Shown here: one piece after another, positions 8,272 to 17,177 of the stretch
Position numbering within the stretch: position 1 is the stretch's first letter
Layout of the letters: each line of letters starts with the position of its first letter
Source: Bombella pluederhausensis
GTDB taxonomy: Bacteria > Pseudomonadota > Alphaproteobacteria > Acetobacterales > Acetobacteraceae
NCBI RefSeq assembly: GCF_026385525.1
Contig: NZ_JANIDY010000002.1
Location: 62,001-126,000, forward strand
Reading direction: 5' to 3'
DNA length: 64,000 bases
Made by a program: the position numbers and the translations under genes
Notes under the pieces: model-generated
Seen by the model: only the letters and a program-made list of their open reading frames with translations
Database searches by the model: none
Told to the model about the DNA's origin: nothing

Positions 8272-9780
8272 ATGGCCATACGGTTTTTCCCTCTGGTTGT
8301 TGGCAGCTGTTTGCTGCTGACCTCCTGTATGGTCGGGCCGGAATATAAGCCTGAGAAAATGGCTGTCCCCGATCATTTTGCAAGCCAGCCCCACCCGGCC
8401 ACAAAAGAAGAAATTGCCGAGACAGAAGCCAATCTCAGGGACTGGTGGGCGCAGTTTAATGATCCTGTGCTGAACAGGCTGGTGGAACAGACCATCCGGG
8501 GGAATTACGACCTTCAGGTTGCTACCCAGCATATCATGGCAGAGCAGTCCATTCGCAGGCAGGCTCAGGCGAACTGGTATCCTCAGCTGGATGCCAATGC
8601 GGGCGGTGGGGATAACCGTTATTCCATCAATGTTGATAACTGGCCTTTGCGTCCGGGGAATCCGAATAATCATCCCAATGCGTCCGTTCTGACATATGGT
8701 GCTCGTGCCAGCTGGGAGATTGACGTGTTCGGGCATATTGCCCGGCAGGTGCAGGAACGTAAAAGACTGGTCGAGGTCAGCATAGAAGAACGCCGGGGGC
8801 TGCTGCTTTCTTTGTTGAGCCAGCTCGTGACGGATTATGTCGAGCTGCGCACGATTCAGGCACGGATGGGCGTTACGGAAGATTCTATCCGGACAGCTCG
8901 TGACAGTACGCATCTGGTGGAGAGGCTCTATAATAACGGGGTCGGCAATACGCTGGCCATCGCCCAGTCCCGGACCGAGGAACATGCCGAGCTGGCCCGT
9001 CTTCCGATGCTCCATGCCCGGCAGGAGCAGCTGATTCATTCCATTAATGTGCTGATGGGGGAAATGCCCGGCAAGGAACAGCCTGATCTGGAAGAACGGC
9101 GGCCTATCCCGACACTGCCGCCTTTTCCGGCTATGCTGCCTTCCACCGTTCTGACCAATCGGCCAGACATACGTTCAGCCGAGCGGCGTTATGCGGCGAG
9201 TGTGTCCCGTATCGGGATTACGATTTCCAATCTGTATCCCAATTTCAGCATTCCGCTGACGTTCAATCCGAATGCCTCGGCGGCCTATCAGGCGTTTCAG
9301 GTGGGCGGGATGAGCTGGAATGTCATGATGATGGCATCCCTGCCGGTTCTGCATGGTGGCAAATATAGCGCCCAGATTGCTCAGGCGCGCAGCGAGGCAG
9401 AAGCCAGCCGTCTGCAATATCGCCAGACTGTTCTGAATGCGTTTCGGGAAGTGGAAGACAGTCTGGATGACTGGCATCAGGATAATGTTCTGGTGAAGGA
9501 AGAGCGTGAGGCCGCAGCACAGGCCGGTCTGGCCCTGTCCCGTGCCCGTAAGCTCTATGCTGCGGGGCTGACGGGGTATCTTGATGTGCTGAACTCTCAG
9601 CAGACGTTCCTGTCCCGCCGGGTTGCCGCTGTGACGGCAACAGGCAAACGCATGAATGATGCTATTTCGCTCTATATCGCCTTCGGTGCTGGTTGGCAGG
9701 GGCGTGAGCTCTCCAGTACAACTCTGCCGGTGGAGCAGCATGAGGGAAAGAATATGATTCTGCGGGCGTTTAGCCGATAA
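8272..9780 (+). CDS. NodT-family outer membrane efflux lipoprotein
   Basis: The 502-residue product is a TolC/NodT-type outer membrane factor. The signal peptide ends in the lipobox L-L-T-S-C at residue 19, followed by the family's M-V-G-P-E-Y-K-P. Two repeated TolC-type halves are visible, including R-P-D-I-R-S-A-E-R, G-L-T-G-Y-L-D-V-L-N-S-Q-Q-T-F-L and the A-x-x-x-Y-R-Q-T-V-L-N-A-F-R-E-V-E-D-S-L-D block. It presumably forms the exit duct for the adaptor just upstream; the inner-membrane pump is not encoded next to it. Confidence 0.92.
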   Translation: MAIRFFPLVVGSCLLLTSCMVGPEYKPEKMAVPDHFASQPHPATKEEIAETEANLRDWWAQFNDPVLNRLVEQTIRGNYDLQVATQHIMAEQSIRRQAQANWYPQLDANAGGGDNRYSINVDNWPLRPGNPNNHPNASVLTYGARASWEIDVFGHIARQVQERKRLVEVSIEERRGLLLSLLSQLVTDYVELRTIQARMGVTEDSIRTARDSTHLVERLYNNGVGNTLAIAQSRTEEHAELARLPMLHARQEQLIHSINVLMGEMPGKEQPDLEERRPIPTLPPFPAMLPSTVLTNRPDIRSAERRYAASVSRIGITISNLYPNFSIPLTFNPNASAAYQAFQVGGMSWNVMMMASLPVLHGGKYSAQIAQARSEAEASRLQYRQTVLNAFREVEDSLDDWHQDNVLVKEEREAAAQAGLALSRARKLYAAGLTGYLDVLNSQQTFLSRRVAAVTATGKRMNDAISLYIAFGAGWQGRELSSTTLPVEQHEGKNMILRAFSR

Positions 9781-9801
9781 GAGACACATCCGCAGAAGGT
9801 G

Positions 9802-10758
9802 TTACAGGAGGTTGTGGGTCTTCCGATAGGTATGCATCGTGCTGAAGCGCAGGTTGAGCGTATGGGTGCCACCTGTCAGGTCAGGGACATCCATCGTTAC
9901 GGTCGGGTCCAGCCTCATGGCGTCATAACCAGCCAGATGGACAAGGCCGACAGGTTTGTGAGGAAATGTAGCCTCACAGAGCAGGCCTGTCTGTGGATCA
10001 ATCTGCCATGGCCCCAGATAGTTGCAGCCAGCGGGCATGAGGGCAGTGGCATAGCCATCGTGATAGCTGGTCAGGGCAATAGCGAGCTGACCGGAGCTGA
10101 ATATCTTGCCATGGCGTAGAGCCTGTCCTTGCCAGTATTGCAGGCGGGGCCAGTGCGATGCCGTACGGGACAGGGCGAATATGCCCGCATTGAGGGTCGG
10201 GCGTACGCCAATGCTGCGGCAGATGGCACGGGGCAACCGGGCCAGTCGGGCATTCTTGTACAGGATGGAACGGAGTTGCACGAGGCCGAGAGGCAGCCAG
10301 CGTAGCCGGAAAAGAGGCTTGTGCAGAAAGAGTTCCGGCGTGATGGCCAGAGGCTGCGCCGGTTGTTCTGCTGCCTGAAAGAGCAGCTCCACGGCCTGAC
10401 AGTCTTGCACCCACGCATCTGCATCAATCCAGACGAGTGTGTCATGGTCTGGGAATAGCTGGTCCAGCCACATTTTGGAGAGTTCAATGGCTAGATTGGG
10501 TCGTCTGCGTAAAGCCCAGCGTGAGACATGGGGGAATGTCTTGGGAGAGCGGACTGTGATGCCGTTCTGTTCCAGCCATGTGATTTGTTTTCGTTTCAAC
10601 CCGCCATCAATACAGCCGATCTCCAGCCCGGCCAGTGATGGAAACCGGCGGATGGAGGCAATCAGTTCCTGAAGCAGTGGAAAATAGCGGCTGTCGCTGC
10701 CCGTAATGATGAGACGGCGGGGGATGTTGTTACGGAAAGGGCTATCAGTATGCGGCAT
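9802..10758 (-). CDS. Glycosyltransferase-like protein with a D-x-D motif
   Basis: The 318-residue product has a nucleotide-sugar transferase layout: R-L-I-I-T-G-S-D-S-R-Y-F near the start, then D-T-L-V-W-I-D-A-D-A-W-V around residues 105-116, where D-A-D is a likely metal-binding DxD, and a T-L-N-A-G-I-F-A-L segment typical of GT8-like folds. No membrane helix or signal peptide is clear. It is convergent with the efflux operon and alone on its strand, so donor and acceptor are unknown. Confidence 0.65.
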   Translation of the reverse strand: MPHTDSPFRNNIPRRLIITGSDSRYFPLLQELIASIRRFPSLAGLEIGCIDGGLKRKQITWLEQNGITVRSPKTFPHVSRWALRRRPNLAIELSKMWLDQLFPDHDTLVWIDADAWVQDCQAVELLFQAAEQPAQPLAITPELFLHKPLFRLRWLPLGLVQLRSILYKNARLARLPRAICRSIGVRPTLNAGIFALSRTASHWPRLQYWQGQALRHGKIFSSGQLAIALTSYHDGYATALMPAGCNYLGPWQIDPQTGLLCEATFPHKPVGLVHLAGYDAMRLDPTVTMDVPDLTGGTHTLNLRFSTMHTYRKTHNLL

Positions 10759-10773
10759 GAAGAACTGTCTTCT

Positions 10774-10836
10774 GATAAGGTCAGGGTATGAAACCGGAAA
10801 AGCGAGAGTAAAACTTTATTCTCTATTGACCTTATC
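10774..10836. promoter_or_regulatory. 10-bp inverted repeat upstream of the J-protein operon
   Basis: GATAAGGTCA (10774-10783) is exactly repeated in reverse complement as TGACCTTATC (10827-10836), 43 bases apart. The right half contains TTGACC but no good -10 follows. It sits between the divergent glycosyltransferase and the small gene at 10878 and could be a two-site operator or the base of a leader hairpin. Inference from symmetry only. Confidence 0.3.
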
Positions 10837-10877
10837 TTACAGGCACACCACCTTTTTGGGAAAGAAAGGTTTTTTTC

Positions 10878-11036
10878 ATGACAGACGCATCAACAGGGTC
10901 AGCAGCCGATTTTCTGCGTCCACGGGTGCAGACCCTCATCAAGGAAGCCGAGGCGGCCGGATATTCCAGAAGCCGGGTTCTGGCCGTGCTGATTAATCTG
11001 TTAGAAGATACGGATCTGGAGGATACAGGACAGTAA
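10878..11036 (+). CDS. Small hypothetical protein (52 aa) coupled to the J-domain gene
   Basis: The frame from ATG 10878 encodes 52 residues beginning M-T-D-A-S-T-G-S-A-A-D-F-L and ending in an acidic tail (E-D-T-D-L-E-D-T-G-Q). The middle, P-R-V-Q-T-L-I-K-E-A-E-A-A-G-Y-S-R-S-R-V, would form amphipathic helices. AAAGAAAGG lies about 8 bases ahead of the start. Its TAA shares a base with the ATG of the next gene (TAATG), a usual sign of translational coupling. No family is recognised; a partner or regulator of the J protein is a guess. Confidence 0.65.
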   Translation: MTDASTGSAADFLRPRVQTLIKEAEAAGYSRSRVLAVLINLLEDTDLEDTGQ

Positions 11037-11950
11037 TGGCGACTGACCCATATAAGGTTCTTGGTGTAAGCAACACAGCTTCGGATAAGGAAATCCGTAG
11101 CGCTTACCGCCGGCTGGTCAAACAGTATCACCCCGACCGTAATCCCGGTGATGCCAAGGCGGAGGAACGCTTCAAGGAGATTGGCAAGGCCTACGAGATC
11201 ATTGGGGATGAGGAGAAGCGTGCGCAGTTTGACCGTGGCGAGATTGATGCTGACGGGCAGATGCGTGGCCCCTTTGGTGGTGGCTTTGGCGGCGGTGCTG
11301 GTGGCCCTGGCGGTGGGTTCGGCGGTTTTGGCGGGTTCTCCGGTGGAGGGTTTAACCCGGAAGATCTAGGCGACATTTTTGGCGGCGCCTTTGGTGGCGG
11401 GTTCCGTTCTGCCCGTCCTCGCCGTGGCGAGGATGTGCGTGGTGAGTTGCGCATCAGCATGGAAGAATGCGCCCTTGGTACACGCCGTGATGTTCGTCTT
11501 GGGGACGGGCGTGAGGTCTCTGTGACCATCCCGGCCGGTATCGAGGATGGCAAGACCTTACGGCTGAAAGGGAAAGGTCAGGCTGGTCCGCCCGGTATGG
11601 ATGGCCGCCCCGGTCCCGCCGGTGATGTGCTGCTGAAGATTCATGTAGCGGAAGACCCCTATTATAAGCGCGATGGTCGTAATCTGCGTGTGACGCAGGA
11701 CATTGACCTGCGAACGGCTGTTTTGGGCGGCAAGGTTCATGTGCGTACGCCAGCGGGTACGGTGGCCCTAAGGGTTAAGCCGCATTCTGACAGTGGGACG
11801 GTCCTGCGCCTGAGCGGGCGGGGTATTGCCGCTGACAGGAATCATGAGGCTGGAAACCTTCTGGTTACGCTTCGGGTCGTGCTGGGGACTGTGTCGCCAG
11901 AGCTGGAAGCGCTCATGCGGCGTGAAGCCGAGGCAGAAACCTCTGATTAA
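11036..11950 (+). CDS. CbpA-type J-domain co-chaperone
   Basis: The 304-residue product is a class II DnaJ relative. Residues 1-70 are a J domain with Y-R-R-L-V-K-Q-Y-H-P-D-R-N, where HPD stimulates the Hsp70 ATPase. A Gly/Phe-rich stretch follows (about 80-120), then two beta-sandwich substrate domains (R-R-G-E-D-V-R-G-E-L, G-K-T-L-R-L-K-G-K-G). The cysteine-rich zinc domain of true DnaJ is absent. It acts with DnaK in the cytoplasm. The start overlaps the stop of the preceding small gene. Confidence 0.92.
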   Translation: MATDPYKVLGVSNTASDKEIRSAYRRLVKQYHPDRNPGDAKAEERFKEIGKAYEIIGDEEKRAQFDRGEIDADGQMRGPFGGGFGGGAGGPGGGFGGFGGFSGGGFNPEDLGDIFGGAFGGGFRSARPRRGEDVRGELRISMEECALGTRRDVRLGDGREVSVTIPAGIEDGKTLRLKGKGQAGPPGMDGRPGPAGDVLLKIHVAEDPYYKRDGRNLRVTQDIDLRTAVLGGKVHVRTPAGTVALRVKPHSDSGTVLRLSGRGIAADRNHEAGNLLVTLRVVLGTVSPELEALMRREAEAETSD

Positions 11951-12097
11951 AGGTTAAAATATTATATAGGCCCTGCCTGTGTGGGGCTGGTATAAGAAAA
12001 GGAAGGCAGGTATTCAGCCCGATCTGGGTAGTGGAGACCTGCCTTTGTCATGTCGAGGCCATGCTGGGCCGGGGTAGGGAAGGAAAGGGCAGGGGCC

Positions 12098-12244
12098 ATG
12101 GTCTGGGGAGTGTCTTTCTGGCAGCGTATTCGGCAGTCCAGTATTCTGGGGGCACTGGTGGCTGTTATGTTTGTCGGGGTGCTCTGCGTACTGGGTGTGC
12201 TTGGCATTGCCCATGTTGATGGGTTCCATCTCGCAGGCGGTTGA
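12098..12244 (+). CDS. Small membrane protein (48 aa), hypothetical
   Basis: ATG 12098 follows a purine-rich GGAAAGGGCAGGGG ribosome binding region and opens a 48-codon frame. The product has a basic start (W-Q-R-I-R-Q) and one clear membrane helix (about residues 17-38, rich in Val, Leu and Gly). Longer in-frame starts exist at 12050. It is 55 bases from the peptide transporter on the same strand. No family is recognised. Confidence 0.5.
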   Translation: MVWGVSFWQRIRQSSILGALVAVMFVGVLCVLGVLGIAHVDGFHLAGG

Positions 12245-12299
12245 TTTTTGCGCTAGGGAGGAAGGATCAGTTTCTTCCCCGTAACGGATGCGTGCCCTC

Positions 12300-13865
12300 A
12301 TGACCGATCAACAGCACTCTGCGGTGCCTTTTCTTTCCGCACGGCGGCGGGCCTTTGCCGTTGTCATGGCCATCGAGCTGTGGGAGCGTTTCGGTTATTA
12401 TGGAATGCAGGCCGTTCTCACGGTCTTTATGGTCGCTCAGCTGCATATGCAGGATCACGATGTGAATCTCATGCAGGGTGGGTTGGGTTTTCTCATTTAC
12501 AGTCTGCCGGTTCTGGGAGGGATTCTGGGCGATCAGTGCGTTGGCACACGCCTGACCATGCTCATGGGGGCCTTTGGCCTGACGGCAGGTTATGGTCTGC
12601 TGGCCATGTCCCTTGGCCATCAGGCCGTATTCCTGCCTGCTCTGACGTTGATTGCCCTGTCCAACGGGTTGTTCAAGCCCAATGCGGGGACGCTGGTGCG
12701 GCGTATCTATGCGGGGGACGGCACGGCACTGGATGCTGCTTTTACGCTTTATTATATGGCCATCAATGTCGGTTCGACTGTTTCCATGCTTCTGATGCCG
12801 TGGCTCCAGCAGCGTTACGGGGCGGCTGTGGCGTTTCTGGCCTGTGTCGGGGGGCTGTTGGTTGGGCTGGGCTATTATGCGGTGCGAGGTGGGCGTATGC
12901 GCCGCTTTCTGGTGGGTCGGGCTGCTGAAGCAGTGCAGCACCATGGGCCGACCGTTATGCCTGTGCCGCTGATGGAGCGCCTGTCTAACCCTGTGCAGAA
13001 AGGGGGACTGGGAGCCGCCATTCTTCTGGCCATCCTGCTCGTCTGGGCTTTCTGCACATGGGTGCTTTACAGTCCGGCTCTTGTCCGGCTCTGCATCATT
13101 CTGGCTGGTTTGGGGCTGGTTCTGTTATGGGTCTGGTTATATGTGCGAGCAAAGGAGAGCGAAAGGCCGGGGTTGTTGCTGACATATATTCTCTGTGCGC
13201 AGACAATGGCCTATCAGATTTTCTATCAGCAGATGCAGACCTCTCTGACCCTGTTCGCCATGCGGGACGTTTCTGGCGTGTATCAGCTGGGTCCGTATCG
13301 GCTGTTTACTATGACAGCGGGGCAGTTTCAGGCACTTAATCCGATTGCTGTCATGCTGTTCAGCCCTGTGCTGGCATGGTTGTACCGGCGCAGCGCCCGT
13401 AAGGGGCATGATGCGCCACCGGCCGCAAAGATATTGTGTGGTTATGCTCTGGTCGGATTGGCCTTTCTCATCTGGTGGTTGGCAGCGGGACATAGCACGG
13501 GGCTGGTTTCGCCGTGGGTCATGGTGGCAGGCTATGGCACCATGTCCCTTGGGGAGCTTCTGACGATCGGCCTCGGTCTGGCAATCGTGGCCCGTTATGC
13601 TCCGGCCCGTGTGAGTGCGGTGCTGATGGGGGCGCTGTTCCTGCTCTGGGGCATTGGCATGTATCTGGGTAGTCTGGTCGCAGACCTCGCCAGTGTTCCC
13701 GCTGATGGTGGGGGCAGTCTGGCGGGCTATGTGGCGCTGTTCAGGGGGCTTTTTCTGGGATGTGTTGGCCTCTGTGTTGTGTTGGCACTGCTGCTGCCAT
13801 GCACCCGCCGCCTTGGGCAACAGCATCGTAACCAGACGGTAAAAAAGCCGGCAACAGTCACATGA
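12300..13865 (+). CDS. POT/PTR-family proton-coupled peptide transporter
   Basis: The product (521 residues from ATG 12300) is a major-facilitator protein of the proton-dependent oligopeptide transporter family. The diagnostic E-L-W-E-R-F-G-Y-Y-G-M-Q in helix 1 contains the ExxER proton-coupling motif; G-G-I-L-G-D and F-K-P-N further mark the family. About 12-14 hydrophobic helices are visible. An in-frame ATG at 12288 is possible but homologues start close to 12300. It takes up di- and tripeptides across the inner membrane. Ligand range is inferred from the family. Confidence 0.9.
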   Translation: MTDQQHSAVPFLSARRRAFAVVMAIELWERFGYYGMQAVLTVFMVAQLHMQDHDVNLMQGGLGFLIYSLPVLGGILGDQCVGTRLTMLMGAFGLTAGYGLLAMSLGHQAVFLPALTLIALSNGLFKPNAGTLVRRIYAGDGTALDAAFTLYYMAINVGSTVSMLLMPWLQQRYGAAVAFLACVGGLLVGLGYYAVRGGRMRRFLVGRAAEAVQHHGPTVMPVPLMERLSNPVQKGGLGAAILLAILLVWAFCTWVLYSPALVRLCIILAGLGLVLLWVWLYVRAKESERPGLLLTYILCAQTMAYQIFYQQMQTSLTLFAMRDVSGVYQLGPYRLFTMTAGQFQALNPIAVMLFSPVLAWLYRRSARKGHDAPPAAKILCGYALVGLAFLIWWLAAGHSTGLVSPWVMVAGYGTMSLGELLTIGLGLAIVARYAPARVSAVLMGALFLLWGIGMYLGSLVADLASVPADGGGSLAGYVALFRGLFLGCVGLCVVLALLLPCTRRLGQQHRNQTVKKPATVT

Positions 13866-14063
13866 AATTGAGGGTAGGGGAGAGGGGGGACTCGGTACAG
13901 ACAGATTTCACCACTGGAAGTTAGCGATAAAATTTATATAAGAGGGCAATATTGTCTATTGCCGCAGTGCTGTTTGTAGCCTGTCGGACATGGTGTGCTG
14001 GGGGCTTTCGTGGTGCGTTTTGCCTTCAGTCCTTCTCGGGTCAACGGCTATAAAGGCTAATAT

Positions 14064-15617
14064 ATGTGTAGAAAGTGGCAAAAGGCTTGTGCAGCAGTAA
14101 TAGGTATTACCTTTATGCTGGGGAGCCATGCTACTTTTGCCCAGAGTGAGGTGTCCGGTACGGATGTGACAGCCGCACAGAGGCAGGAACTGCTGAAAGC
14201 CGGGAAGTATGGTGCCCCTGCCAAGGATGAGCAGCGTGCTTTCGGTTCTGTCCCTCTCCCGATTCCGGGTGATGTCTTCTCCCGTGGGGCTTCCGAACAG
14301 GCAGCACCGGAGCGGCAGAAAGGTCTTTTCCCTAATAGCTGGCGTGATTTTGCCAATCAGGATGGTTTTTTCGGTGACCCGTGGGGAACACGGAGCTGGC
14401 TGGCCGATCATGGTGTGACGGTTGGCGGGCGTTATTTTCAGGATACGGCGGGGAATCCGTTCGGTGGTAAGTCTCGTGCGGCCCGCTATGCGGATGAAGA
14501 AGCTCTCTCGCTGGATTTCGACCTGAAAAAGCTGACAGGTGTGGCCTTCAATGCCGGTGTGCTGCATTTTCTGACGCTGGCCCGTCAGGGAGCAGGATTG
14601 GGGAACACGCTGCCCGTCATTAACAGCCCGATGGAAATTTATGGTGCTGGTGAGACCATGCGCCTTGGCCGCCTGAGCTGGGAAATGCACTGGAACAACT
14701 ATGTCCAGACTGAGGTTGGTGAGATCAATACGGAGAATGACTTCGAGCAGTCTTCTACCTATTGGGGCGCCAATCTGTACTGTCAGTTTCAGAATAACGG
14801 TATCTGCGGTATGCCGCAGTCCATTGCCATGAATTCAGGCTATGGTTTCTATCCGACTGCTCACCCCGGTGCGTGGATCAAGCTCTATCCGGCTGGGAAC
14901 GATCATTATCTGGTGCAGTTCGGGGTCTATAGCGTGGACCCGACCATTTCCGGCGTTCGCAATGGCTGGAAGATGAATCTGCATGGGGCCACTGGTACAT
15001 TTCTGCCCTTTCAGCTTGGCTGGCATCAGGGTGGAGACGATGATTATAGTGGCCCGCTACAGACGAACGTGAAAATCGGTGGGTATTGGGATACGTCCGA
15101 GGTCAAGAATGTCTATGGCCAGATGGGCACGTACAATATTCCTGCCGCTGCGGCGCAGGATGCGCCTGTCTCCAAGGTCAGGGGGCGGTTTGGCGGGTGG
15201 TTTCAGTTTGACCGCATGTTGCAGCGTGACGGCGCAGACCCGCATCGTGGTACGGCCTTCTTTGCGTCTTTCACATGGGGTGACCCCCGTACGGCTGTTG
15301 CCCCTTATTTCGTGACAGCCGGTATTACCCGAAAGGGCACCTTTGCCAGTCGGCCTGATGATACCATCAGTTTTGGTATGAAGTCCCTCTGGGCTAACCC
15401 GAAGATCACACATTGGATTCAGCATCTCCAGCGGTCTGGCCGGGGGGCCGGGCTGTATGCACCGCATTCAGAGGAGGCGATCGAGCTCAATTACGGCTAT
15501 CGTCCCACACGCTGGCTCTTGTTGCGGCCCGGTTTGCAATATCTCTGGAATCCGGGAGCTGTGAAACGGTACAAGGATGCCATGTTGATTGATCTGGAAT
15601 CAGCCATTTCTTTTTGA
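14064..15617 (+). CDS. oprB: OprB-family carbohydrate-selective porin
   Basis: The 517-residue product starts with a signal peptide ending near S-H-A-T-F-A-Q and continues with a linker, then the OprB barrel: D-P-W-G-T-R-S-W-L-A-D-H-G-V, G-R-L-S-W-E-M, H-P-G-A-W-I-K and the repeated F-x-Q-x-G aromatic strands ending in F. OprB barrels let glucose and related sugars or polyols through the outer membrane. A strong terminator follows. Confidence 0.9.
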   Translation: MCRKWQKACAAVIGITFMLGSHATFAQSEVSGTDVTAAQRQELLKAGKYGAPAKDEQRAFGSVPLPIPGDVFSRGASEQAAPERQKGLFPNSWRDFANQDGFFGDPWGTRSWLADHGVTVGGRYFQDTAGNPFGGKSRAARYADEEALSLDFDLKKLTGVAFNAGVLHFLTLARQGAGLGNTLPVINSPMEIYGAGETMRLGRLSWEMHWNNYVQTEVGEINTENDFEQSSTYWGANLYCQFQNNGICGMPQSIAMNSGYGFYPTAHPGAWIKLYPAGNDHYLVQFGVYSVDPTISGVRNGWKMNLHGATGTFLPFQLGWHQGGDDDYSGPLQTNVKIGGYWDTSEVKNVYGQMGTYNIPAAAAQDAPVSKVRGRFGGWFQFDRMLQRDGADPHRGTAFFASFTWGDPRTAVAPYFVTAGITRKGTFASRPDDTISFGMKSLWANPKITHWIQHLQRSGRGAGLYAPHSEEAIELNYGYRPTRWLLLRPGLQYLWNPGAVKRYKDAMLIDLESAISF

Positions 15618-15641
15618 GGGAGCTGCCAGAGGCTGATTGTA

Positions 15642-15672
15642 AAGGGTCACACCATCATGTGGCCCTTTTTTT
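15642..15672 (+). terminator. Intrinsic terminator of oprB
   Basis: AAGGGTCACA pairs with TGTGGCCCTT (one G-T pair) over a 6-base loop and leads into a T-run at 15666-15672. Confidence 0.85.
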
Positions 15673-15716
15673 GTGTCTAGAAACGTCTTTTTTAGTCCTC
15701 CGTTACGTCTTTGATG

Positions 15717-15746
15717 TTGTCCCGTTTTTCAGAAGAAGGATATACT
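15717..15746 (+). promoter_or_regulatory. Candidate promoter of the outer membrane barrel gene
   Basis: TTGTCC (15717-15722) and TATACT (15741-15746) are separated by 18 bases and lie 32 bases ahead of the start codon at 15778, after the oprB terminator. Confidence 0.45.
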
Positions 15747-15777
15747 TACGGAACCGAAACAATAGGTGGGATGGTTC

Positions 15778-17133
15778 ATGCGGCACTGGCGGTATCTTGT
15801 GATGATGGCGGGTTTATGTGGCGGGGTTGGCTCTGGGCTGGAAGGGGCACAGGCGGCTCCCAGCGAGCAGGGCGGGCCTGTTCAGGCTACGCTGGCCAGT
15901 TCGGCATCATCAGGCACAACAGCCCCGTCTCCTGCTCCGGTAGCAGCACCCAGTGCGGTACAGCCCGCCACTCCGAAAGAAGCCGGAAAAAGCTGGTTCT
16001 CCGATATTGATGTCGGTCTTCAGATAGAAGGCGGGGCCATGGCCAATACGGGGCACCCTGATAATGGGATGAACTTCGGCCAGCTTCTGCAATCCCATAG
16101 CGATACGGCGATGCTTAATCAGGTGGCCCTGACGATTACCAAACCTGTGGACCCGATTGGTGACGGTTATGGTCTGGGGGCCAATATCCAGATGCTCTAT
16201 GGCTCTGATGCCAGAGCCTACATCATCACGGGGATTTCAGACCGCTGGCTGGATCATCATCGCTATCAGCTTACGCCCATTCAGGCCAATATTGCCCTGC
16301 ATATGCCGTGGCTGACCAAGGACGGGCTGGACATGCAGGTCGGTATCCTGTCCTCTCCCATGGGGGTGGAAGTGCTGAATCCGGCAGGGCGTGCCTTCTA
16401 TACCATGTCTTATACGGCGCAATATTCCAATCCGTTTGAGCATGTCGGTTTCTATGGGCAGTGGCATCTGAATTCGCATTACGCTGTCCTGTTCGGGATG
16501 GATGCGGGGAATCAGAAGTCCTTTGGTCGTGGGAACAATAATGGCGAGCCAGCGGGTTATGTGGGTTTCAATGCCAGCCAGCTGGCCGGTGGTGCCCTGT
16601 CCGTGACCTATCTGCTGCGTGTCGGGCCGGAGGACCCCCGCCGCCTATTGGGAAGCCGCCGAGCGCATGAGGCGCAGCGTTTCTGGAACGACCTTAACGC
16701 CACATGGCAGATCAATCCCAAATGGAGCCTGACAGCCGAGGCCACGCAGGTGCATGATGAAGGGCTGGATGCCAATACATGGAGTGGTGTTGTCTGGGGT
16801 GCTTATGCGGCGACCTCTACCCTGACCTTCAATGCTCGTGCGGAAGTCTATCGGGACAGCACGGGGCAGTTTATCGTTCAGTATCCGGAGGATGCCGGTT
16901 ATGGCCGGGCCCTGCTGGGGCTGCCTACCCGGACTTATAGCGCTCCGGCAACGACTTACGGCGATCTATCCTTCAATGCCGTGTGGCGGCCGAATATTGG
17001 CCATCACGTCAAGCTGCTTCAGATCCGCCCGGAAATCCGGTTTGACCGTTCTCTGAACAACACACGTCCTTTTGCCGATTTCCGGCATCAGAACCGCATC
17101 CTGATCGGTGGGGATGTGACGCTCGGCTTCTGA
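15778..17133 (+). CDS. Outer membrane beta-barrel porin (BBP2/OmpL-like)
   Basis: The 451-residue product begins with a signal peptide (cleavage likely after G-A-Q-A) and a Pro/Ala/Ser-rich linker to about residue 65. The rest alternates like a porin barrel: D-V-G-L-Q-I-E-G-G, L-T-I-T-K-P-V-D, Q-V-G-I-L-S-S-P-M-G-V-E, N-P-F-E-H-V-G-F, and a C-terminal G-G-D-V-T-L-G-F ending in Phe. This pattern fits the BBP2/OmpL family of putative porins. The start at 15778 is chosen for GGTGGG seven bases ahead. It follows OprB but has its own promoter. Confidence 0.82.
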   Translation: MRHWRYLVMMAGLCGGVGSGLEGAQAAPSEQGGPVQATLASSASSGTTAPSPAPVAAPSAVQPATPKEAGKSWFSDIDVGLQIEGGAMANTGHPDNGMNFGQLLQSHSDTAMLNQVALTITKPVDPIGDGYGLGANIQMLYGSDARAYIITGISDRWLDHHRYQLTPIQANIALHMPWLTKDGLDMQVGILSSPMGVEVLNPAGRAFYTMSYTAQYSNPFEHVGFYGQWHLNSHYAVLFGMDAGNQKSFGRGNNNGEPAGYVGFNASQLAGGALSVTYLLRVGPEDPRRLLGSRRAHEAQRFWNDLNATWQINPKWSLTAEATQVHDEGLDANTWSGVVWGAYAATSTLTFNARAEVYRDSTGQFIVQYPEDAGYGRALLGLPTRTYSAPATTYGDLSFNAVWRPNIGHHVKLLQIRPEIRFDRSLNNTRPFADFRHQNRILIGGDVTLGF

Positions 17134-17141
17134 TGGGCAAA

Positions 17142-17168
17142 GGGGGCACGGAACAGACCGTGCCCCTT
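17142..17168. terminator. Shared hairpin between convergent porin and queF genes
   Basis: GGGGCACGG pairs perfectly with CCGTGCCCC over a 6-base loop. Plus-strand transcripts lack a T-run; minus-strand transcripts continue into TTTGCCC. It stands between the two stop codons and probably serves both genes. Confidence 0.5.
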
Positions 17169-17177
17169 GTGGCTGTG

